Origin: Thermoguttaceae bacterium
GTDB taxonomy: Bacteria; Planctomycetota; Planctomycetia; Pirellulales; Thermoguttaceae
Direction of reading: 5' to 3'
Length of the DNA stretch: 37,931 nt
Assembly (NCBI GenBank): GCA_029975295.1
Contig: JARKPK010000042.1
Coordinates: 1 to 37,931 of the forward strand
Within the stretch, counting starts at the first letter, position 1. Every line of letters starts with the position of its first letter. This document shows, piece by piece, positions 28,208 to 33,636 of this stretch. The translations under genes were made by a program, and so were the position numbers. The notes beneath the pieces were generated by a model that was not told where the DNA came from, did not search any database, and was given only the letters and a program-made list of their open reading frames with translations.

Positions 28208-28715
28208 GGAAGACTTCCTGCGAAAGACCGAAAAAAATGCCTTAGACCGCAAAAGAACGAGGAGCAGCGCAAACGGGCGACGCGCGCCCTTGAGCCGCGA
28301 ACCCGCGTCGGCGGAAGCGTTCCCTATCGTGCCAAGCTGCCCGGCGTTGATCGAAACGTTGCGATCACCCTGTTCAACGCGATTCGATCGGTGAACTGTT
28401 CCACCGAACTTTTCGGACAAGCCGCTCGAAGAACACTGGCTGGGCCGTCGATTCCAACCGGCGGTCGCCGGGCCGACACGTGCATCACCCGCCGACGCCG
28501 GCAACAGCCGTCGACCAGTGCGCAACCAGGCCCGATTCGAACGCCAGGACGCAACAAGCAGCGACGACCTCCTCCACGGCGGCACGGGTCATCTTAAGCG
28601 GCGCTGTGGTTCTCCGCAACCGCCGCCGATTTTTCGGGCCGTCCGGCCTCGCGGCAAAAGGGCCTTTGGGGCGGTAAGTCTCGCAAACGCAAACAGTTTT
28701 GAAAAGCCCCGAACG
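28208..28715. other. Intergenic region upstream of the M48 gene
   Basis: These 508 bp lie between the divergent M48 peptidase gene and the small membrane protein gene. Frames here are extensions or antisense shadows without protein character. The M48 promoter must be here, but I see no convincing -35/-10 pair. A run of T residues lies on the minus strand near 28228-28234. Confidence 0.4.
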
Positions 28716-28745
28716 TTGACGTGCTTGACCGATTTCGAGTATGAT
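28716..28745 (+). promoter_or_regulatory. Sigma70-like promoter of the small membrane protein gene
   Basis: TTGACG at 28716-28721 and TATGAT at 28740-28745 are separated by 18 bases; each matches the consensus at 5 of 6 positions. The start would fall near 28752, leaving a leader of only 23 to 35 bases before the ATGs at 28775 and 28787. Confidence 0.55.
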
Positions 28746-28774
28746 CCACGGAAGCTAGTCGTCTCGCCAATGGG

Positions 28775-29023
28775 ATGTGCACAGCGATGGGTATCTTCAG
28801 GTATCCTGAAGAACCGACAACGCCTGCACAATGGAAGGTGATTGCCTGGGCGTGTATTGTTCTGTTTCTCAGTCTTGGCAGCGTTGGCTTCTACTTTTTG
28901 TTTCAGGCGCCGCCGGACAAGCCGCAACTCGCCCAACAACTTCGCTACTACAGTTTGGCGTTCTGCTGCTTGGCTGCCGTCGTGTACGCGGTCAAGCGAG
29001 TACTCGGGCTCCTCGTCGGCTAA
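28775..29023 (+). CDS. Small two-span membrane protein, unknown function
   Basis: This 82-residue protein (78 from the ATG at 28787) has two hydrophobic helices, IAWACIVLFLSLGSVGFYFLF and YYSLAFCCLAAVVYAVKRVL, joined by a short polar loop (QAPPDKPQLAQQLR), so it is a hairpin membrane protein with both ends on the same side. I recognise no family. Support comes from the clear amphipathic design, a good promoter directly upstream and lower GC than its neighbours. The second ATG starts at GIFRYPEEP and may be the real start. It stands alone before two tRNA genes. Confidence 0.6.
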   Translation: MCTAMGIFRYPEEPTTPAQWKVIAWACIVLFLSLGSVGFYFLFQAPPDKPQLAQQLRYYSLAFCCLAAVVYAVKRVLGLLVG

Positions 29024-29134
29024 AGACAGCGCCAACCGCCATCCAGGAATGGCAGACGAGTGCTGGAATCAGCGGCTCATATGATGGCTTGCTTCCAGGC
29101 CCAGACGAGCAGTTTTGACAGTTTTTGCCTGCCT

Positions 29135-29163
29135 TGACGATGGTCGGCGGTTTTGGTAATCTT
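29135..29163 (+). promoter_or_regulatory. Possible promoter of the tRNA genes
   Basis: TTGACG at 29135-29140 and TAATCT at 29158-29163 have a 17-base spacer, ending 46 bases before the tRNA-Ala. The -10 match is poor. A perfect TTGACA also occurs at 29116-29121 without a matching -10. Confidence 0.3.
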
Positions 29164-29209
29164 TCATGTTCGTCGGCAGCTTTGCCGATCAACCGTAATC
29201 ACCGACTTC

Positions 29210-29282
29210 GGGGGATTAGCTCAATTGGGAGAGCGTCTGGATGGCATCCAGAAGGTCAGGGGTTCGAGCCCCCTATCCTCCA
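29210..29282 (+). tRNA. tRNA-Ala (anticodon GGC)
   Basis: This is a 73-base cloverleaf. The acceptor GGGGGAT pairs with ATCCTCC (one G-T pair). The D arm contains AGCTCAATTGGGAGAGC. The anticodon stem TCTGG/CCAGA holds the loop ATGGCAT, giving anticodon GGC, and the T arm has GGTTCGAGCC. The discriminator is A. The 3' CCA is not encoded. Confidence 0.95.
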
Positions 29283-29400
29283 CTGGCGCGATTATAACGT
29301 GGTGCTTTTGGAAAAAGCGGCTCGATCATCGCATTGATGGGGCGTTGCGGGCCACGCGGGATGAACGCGTCGGATTCTTGGCCGTTGAATCGGCCCATAT

Positions 29401-29474
<74 letters not shown>

Positions 29475-29482
29475 CTTGTTTT

Positions 29483-29508
29483 GACGGTAGCGAAATCCGG
29501 CTACCGTC
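29483..29508 (+). repeat. Nine-base-pair hairpin directly after initiator tRNA
   Basis: GACGGTAGC (29483-29491), an 8-base loop and GCTACCGTC (29500-29508) form a perfect stem eight bases after the tRNA. It may help 3' processing or be the first part of the terminator. Confidence 0.5.
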
Positions 29509-29519
29509 GGGTTATACGC

Positions 29520-29547
29520 AAGGCCGATGCCTCCGGGCGTCGGCCTT
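29520..29547 (+). terminator. Rho-independent-type terminator of the tRNA transcript
   Basis: AAGGCCGATGCC pairs with GGCGTCGGCCTT to give a 12-bp stem (one T-G) with a 4-base loop. It is followed by T and a T-containing tail, 45 bases after the tRNA. The U-tract is short. Confidence 0.6.
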
Positions 29548-29889
29548 TGTGCGTTCTAGGGCCAGTTCCTGCAACGACTTGCGGCGACGGGTCCGGTCGC
29601 CGGCTGTCTCGAACTCTCGCTCTCTGCCCGCGACGTGACACCTGCTCCCAGTTCGACGACCCGTCCAAAACGGCGGTCTCGGGCGGAAACTCTCGGTTGT
29701 CTCTCTGTCTCGCGCCGCTCGGGTTAACAATTATGGCCTCCGGTGCCTTGCTTACAACCACCTGCGGTTGTCTTCGCTGTGCGAAAATTGCGGCGGGGGC
29801 GTTAGGCAGCCTGGTCGTTTTGTGCCCGACGCGTCGCCCAATTGGGTGCCATCTCCACAAGTGGGTGGGCACAACATGAAACCGCCCGC
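29548..29889. other. Gene-free stretch between the tRNA terminator and the glycosyltransferase operon end
   Basis: These 342 bp have no convincing gene on either strand. The minus-strand operon converges on the tRNAs here. I see no integrase remnant, no repeat of the tRNA 3' end, and no clear terminator for the minus-strand operon. Confidence 0.4.
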
Positions 29890-31530
29890 TCAAGGCGCGA
29901 AGCAACGGCACACGGCGAGCGATTCCAGGACGGATTCGACGATTCGGTCCGTGGCGAACTGCCCTGCCGCAGTCTCCCGAACGGATCGACGGTCCATTGC
30001 CTGGGCCTGGGCCAGGGCGTCGAGGTAGGTGGCCAAGACCGCCTCATCGTCCTCGTTGGCGACGCACTGGCGGCCGGGTGGGAGACGGTCGACGAGGTGG
30101 CCGGTGAGGCCGTGCTGGACGAAGGGGGCACCGGAGCGGACGCCGACGGTGGGGCAGCCGGCCAGCAGGATTTCCTGGAGAGCCAGCGGGCCGTGGTCGT
30201 CGTCGGCCAGGTAGGCGCAGGCGCGGGAGCGGCGGGCGGCCTCGAAGAGTTGCTCGCGGCGATACAGGCCGTAGTGAATCTGCACGTGCCGCGGGAACAC
30301 CTCGGCCAAGTGCTCCAGGAGCTGCGGGCGGTTGCCGTTCTTGGCGTAGATCAAGAGTTCGTATTCGTCGGGCAGCGGTTCGCCGGGCCACGGATCGATG
30401 GGGTACGGCCATAGCACGATCGGCGACTGGTTGGCCGGCCCGCGGTGCTTGGCGATCAGATCGCGATACCACTCGCTGTGGCAGAACATCGCCCGGCAGT
30501 TGGCAGCGTCCAAAAGGGCACACTCCTCGGCGTCGATCCGCGGCGAGCCGGAGTTGGTGAAAAGCATGTTCGGTCCCTGGACGAACGGCTGGCCTTCGGA
30601 GTCCCACCAGGCCGCGTAGCGGCGGTCGTCCCAGTGCCAGAACCAGGGCAGCGCCCCCTTGCTCGCGGTCAGCTGCTTGATCGAAAGCCAGTCGAGCCCC
30701 TCGGCGCTACGCTTCTTGAGCGCCTTCTGGAGGGCGTCCATGCCGTTGGTCGGGCCGTTGCCGCCGGGGGCGTTGACCGGGCCGATCAACTCGACCGGCA
30801 TCTTGCCGTCACTGTGCGAAACGTGGGACGCGAACGAGTAACGGCGAATGACCGGCAGCTTGGCGTAATCGCGGGGCCAACCGAAATGCAGGCTGGCCTT
30901 CCCGATCTTGGAGCGGTCGCCGAGGCACTCGTAGCCGCGGTCGTCCATGTAGCTGAGGTGGTAGCTGGTGTTGTCGTAGCGGTAGATGTAGAACGGCGGG
31001 GCGTGCCGGCAAGGATCGCACTCGGTCACGCCTGCGGCCACTAGCCGACCGGCAAGTTCCTGGTCCTCGCCGTTGTTCAGGGCCGCATAGCCGCGCACGC
31101 GATAGAAGGCAGTGCGCCGCAGCGCCCAACCGCCGTGGTAGAGCCCGCCCGTCTCGTGCTCCTTGAGCCTGTCGTCGTGTTCGAGCAGCACCAGACTCGG
31201 CCGCGACCATTCGGCCTGCTTGAGCGCCTCGGCCGTGGCGCTGAACCAGTGCGGAAGGTAGATGTCGTCATCGTCGGCCACGAGGAACCCTTGGGCGTCA
31301 GGGGAGGCCAAGGCCGCGCAGGCGTTCCGCTTCTCGCCCAAGGAGTGGAACCGCTGCGGGATCGAAATGAGTCGCCAGCCGTCGCCCTCCTGGTTCTCGT
31401 ACTGCCCAGCGTCGTCGAGGATCACCAGTTCCCGCAGCTCACTGGGGTAGTCCTGACGCAGGAAGCTCTCGATGAGCTGCCCGAGCAGATGCGGACGCCG
31501 GTAGGTGCAGCACAGCGCGGCCAGTTTCAT
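29890..31530 (-). CDS. Two-domain glycosyltransferase (GT2-like plus GT4-like)
   Basis: This 546-residue protein appears to join two glycosyltransferase folds. Residues 1-250 are GT-A/GT2-like: the N-terminus KLAALCCTYRRPHLLGQLIE, the nucleotide-sugar segment VILDDAG, the DXD-type metal motif VADDDDIYLP (about 84-93) and an acceptor-side ALNNGEDQELAGRL. Residues about 310-546 resemble a GT-B/GT4 C-terminal half: YELLIYAKNGNRPQLLEHLA, VQIHYGLYRREQLFEAARRS, GPLALQEILLAGCPTVGV and HGLTGHLVDRL. Such a protein could add two sugars in turn. Its ATG (31530) overlaps the stop of the radical SAM gene as ATGA. It is the last gene of the operon. The sugar and acceptor are unknown; the Ser-rich protein of the same operon is the obvious candidate acceptor, by inference. 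Confidence 0.85.
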   Translation of the reverse strand: MKLAALCCTYRRPHLLGQLIESFLRQDYPSELRELVILDDAGQYENQEGDGWRLISIPQRFHSLGEKRNACAALASPDAQGFLVADDDDIYLPHWFSATAEALKQAEWSRPSLVLLEHDDRLKEHETGGLYHGGWALRRTAFYRVRGYAALNNGEDQELAGRLVAAGVTECDPCRHAPPFYIYRYDNTSYHLSYMDDRGYECLGDRSKIGKASLHFGWPRDYAKLPVIRRYSFASHVSHSDGKMPVELIGPVNAPGGNGPTNGMDALQKALKKRSAEGLDWLSIKQLTASKGALPWFWHWDDRRYAAWWDSEGQPFVQGPNMLFTNSGSPRIDAEECALLDAANCRAMFCHSEWYRDLIAKHRGPANQSPIVLWPYPIDPWPGEPLPDEYELLIYAKNGNRPQLLEHLAEVFPRHVQIHYGLYRREQLFEAARRSRACAYLADDDHGPLALQEILLAGCPTVGVRSGAPFVQHGLTGHLVDRLPPGRQCVANEDDEAVLATYLDALAQAQAMDRRSVRETAAGQFATDRIVESVLESLAVCRCFAP

Positions 31531-32297
31531 GGCAAAGGGCCCTGGAGCAGTCGTTCGGCTGCCCGCTGCCACGTGGCGGACATGGCGACGCCAAAACAGG
31601 TGCGGCATTGCGTTTGATGCTCCCGGTCCAAGCCCAGCCCTTTGCCGCAGAATCGGCACAAGGCGGCCGTCTGAGAGGCCACCTTCTCCGGCACCCACAG
31701 GTCGGCAAGGCGCCGCGTGCGTAGCCCGAGCCCCAAGATGCCGTCGATGGCCCCGCCGATGGGACATGCCGTGTAGCCGGCGGCGTCCACGGAGATGCCG
31801 CAGCCGCCGGCCGAGGAGTGCCAGGAGCACGGCGCACGGCCCTCCATGCCAAAATCCGGCGGGGCGGTGAACACGTCGGTGATGAGGTGGCGGATGCTGC
31901 CGTGGGGCTTGTGCGACCGGCGATCTACCTCGGCGCCCAGGATCTGCGCCTCCCGCAGACACTCCTGGGCTTGTCGAGAAAACCCGTTCGAGACGACGAT
32001 CACCCGGCCGGACAGTTGCCGTGCGATTTCCAGAAACCCGAACAGGTCGGGGTGAAGCGTCGGCTCGCCGCCCAACAGGGCCACGTCCGGCGTCCACCGA
32101 AGCTCCTGGGCCTGGCGCACGAACTCCCGCGCGTCGTCGAGCGTCATGCCCGGCGTGGCAGGCGGCAGGAAGCACGCCCGGTTGCAGCCGATGCACGCCA
32201 GATCGCACCGGTAGGTCAGGTGCCATTCGGCCAGGTTGCTTCGTGGAATGCACATGGGATTGATCGGTGAGGTGGCGATCCGCGGCCAAAAGGTCAC
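31527..32297 (-). CDS. Radical SAM protein with C-terminal Cys clusters (SPASM-like)
   Basis: This 256-residue protein begins its core with WHLTYRCDLACIGC, giving the CX3CX2C motif (C31, C35, C38) that binds the SAM-cleaving 4Fe-4S cluster. GGEPTLHPD follows, the usual glycine-rich SAM-binding segment, then VIVVSNGF. The C-terminal third has further cysteines (GGCGISVDAAGYTACP, CRFCGKG, CRTCFG), which resemble a SPASM or twitch auxiliary-cluster domain found in enzymes that modify peptides. A GTG start at 32297 overlaps the previous stop as GTGA, in line with the other junctions of this operon. An ATG at 32255 is the alternative. The substrate is unknown; the genetic link suggests the operon's structural proteins or their sugar. 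Confidence 0.85.
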   Translation of the reverse strand: MTFWPRIATSPINPMCIPRSNLAEWHLTYRCDLACIGCNRACFLPPATPGMTLDDAREFVRQAQELRWTPDVALLGGEPTLHPDLFGFLEIARQLSGRVIVVSNGFSRQAQECLREAQILGAEVDRRSHKPHGSIRHLITDVFTAPPDFGMEGRAPCSWHSSAGGCGISVDAAGYTACPIGGAIDGILGLGLRTRRLADLWVPEKVASQTAALCRFCGKGLGLDREHQTQCRTCFGVAMSATWQRAAERLLQGPLP

Positions 32298-33370
32298 GCA
32301 GCTTCTCGACGGGGTTGCTGCGACTCCTCCTGCCAGTTGCCGGAAATCGTGGCGAAGAGCTTCCTCCACCCCGCCCAGATCGTCTCGGGGTCGGCAAGGT
32401 CGCTGGCCAGGCGTTCTCTGGCCGCATGGACGATCCGCATCCGCAGGTCCTCGTCGTAGGCCAGCATGGCTGTGAAGTGGGCCAGTTCCTCGTCGCAGTC
32501 GCCCAGGAAGCCTGTCACGCCGTGCTCGATCATCTCGGGCCAGCCCCACAGGTTTTGGGCGACGACCGGCACGCCTGTGGCCATCGCCTCCAGGCCGGCC
32601 TGCGGCCAGTTTTCTCGGGCGCCGCCGTTGACCGGCAGCGTGCAGTGCAACTGCCGGAAGTAATCCTGCACGGGCATGGCCATCGGCCTGAGGCAATCGG
32701 CCCAGACCGGCGGCGGGCCGAGCTTCTGGTGTGTCCGCTCGTCCATGCCTAACATGAGCGCCCGTTTGTTGGCGTACTGGATGCGCCCGTAGATCGGCCA
32801 GGTATTGCTGGACCACTTGTCCTGGTCGGGCCGGGCGGCGCGGCCGACGACGAACACGTCGCCCTTGGCGTGCGGGCGCGGGTGGAACTCCCACTCGTCG
32901 GGATCGAATGCGCCGTGGATCAGGTGCCCCGTGGCGGGCTTGTAGCCGAAGGGCGCAAGCTGCGGTTCGATCTCGCGGCGCTGGAAATCGGACTGGTAGA
33001 CCATCGCATCCGCCGGCCCGTGCTCGGCGAAGAACCGCTTCTCGTGGTCGAAGAGGAACGTCATGCAGTTGACCCAGACGATGGGGCATCCCAGCTTTCG
33101 GAAGCGATGCGCCTGGACGATGAACTCGGCGTTACAGAAGCCGACCACGGGCGTCCCGGCCAGCCCCGGCACGCTTTCGAGTTCCTCGGGACGGATCGCG
33201 TGCGTCGTGCAGCCCATGGCGTCCAACCTCGCGCGCCAACGCTCGTCGGCGCCCCAGGTGGGGATCAAATGCACGTCCACCCCGAAGCGACGCCACAGTT
33301 TGATCGTGTGCCACGCCTCGGTGTTGGCTCCGCCCATCTCTCCGGGATAGCCGATGACAAAGAGCTTCAT
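32294..33370 (-). CDS. GT4-family glycosyltransferase
   Basis: This 358-residue GT-B glycosyltransferase begins MKLFVIGYPGEMGGANTEAW, a typical acceptor-side glycine loop. Its C-terminal half has GDVFVVGRAARPDQDKW and the retaining-GT EX7E motif in ENWPQAGLEAMATGVPVV, then GWPEMIEHGVTGFLGD. It should move a sugar from a nucleotide donor to an acceptor in the cytoplasm. The start at 33370 overlaps the stop of the Cys-rich mini-protein as ATGA; the open frame extends upstream only as a shadow of the Ser-repeat gene. The end overlaps the radical SAM gene. Donor and acceptor are unknown. Confidence 0.88.
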   Translation of the reverse strand: MKLFVIGYPGEMGGANTEAWHTIKLWRRFGVDVHLIPTWGADERWRARLDAMGCTTHAIRPEELESVPGLAGTPVVGFCNAEFIVQAHRFRKLGCPIVWVNCMTFLFDHEKRFFAEHGPADAMVYQSDFQRREIEPQLAPFGYKPATGHLIHGAFDPDEWEFHPRPHAKGDVFVVGRAARPDQDKWSSNTWPIYGRIQYANKRALMLGMDERTHQKLGPPPVWADCLRPMAMPVQDYFRQLHCTLPVNGGARENWPQAGLEAMATGVPVVAQNLWGWPEMIEHGVTGFLGDCDEELAHFTAMLAYDEDLRMRIVHAARERLASDLADPETIWAGWRKLFATISGNWQEESQQPRREAA

Positions 33371-33636
33371 TGGGAATACTCCTCGCTCCACTTGGGTGGC
33401 TCGGCCGGACATCGTTCGGTCGCCATCCCGATCTTGTTGCGGTACGCCGGCCCTGCGGGGGCGACCCGGCAACCACAAAGTCGGCACGTCTGCGTTGCCG
33501 GGTCGAAGTGTTCGCACGGCCGGCAGTGCGTCTCGAAGACCTGTCGGACCCGCTCTGCGGATCGCGTGGGCCGACCGGCAGCGATCCACCGGCTGACGGC
33601 CTGTCCGTAGCGAATCATCCTGCCGGGAATGATCAT
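33367..33636 (-). CDS. Cys-rich mini-protein (zinc-ribbon-like, phage type)
   Basis: This 89-residue protein has the pattern C-X2-C-X9-C-X2-C-X-C (CRPCEHFDPATQTCRLCGC) and a later NKIGMATERCP segment followed by PKW. This combination recurs in small proteins of tailed-phage and prophage gene clusters, often next to glycosyltransferases, as I recall the family. Four or five cysteines probably hold one zinc. The start at 33636 overlaps the Ser-rich gene's stop as ATGA, and its own stop overlaps the GT4 start in the same way. A role as adaptor or chaperone is inference. Confidence 0.7.
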   Translation of the reverse strand: MIIPGRMIRYGQAVSRWIAAGRPTRSAERVRQVFETHCRPCEHFDPATQTCRLCGCRVAPAGPAYRNKIGMATERCPAEPPKWSEEYSQ

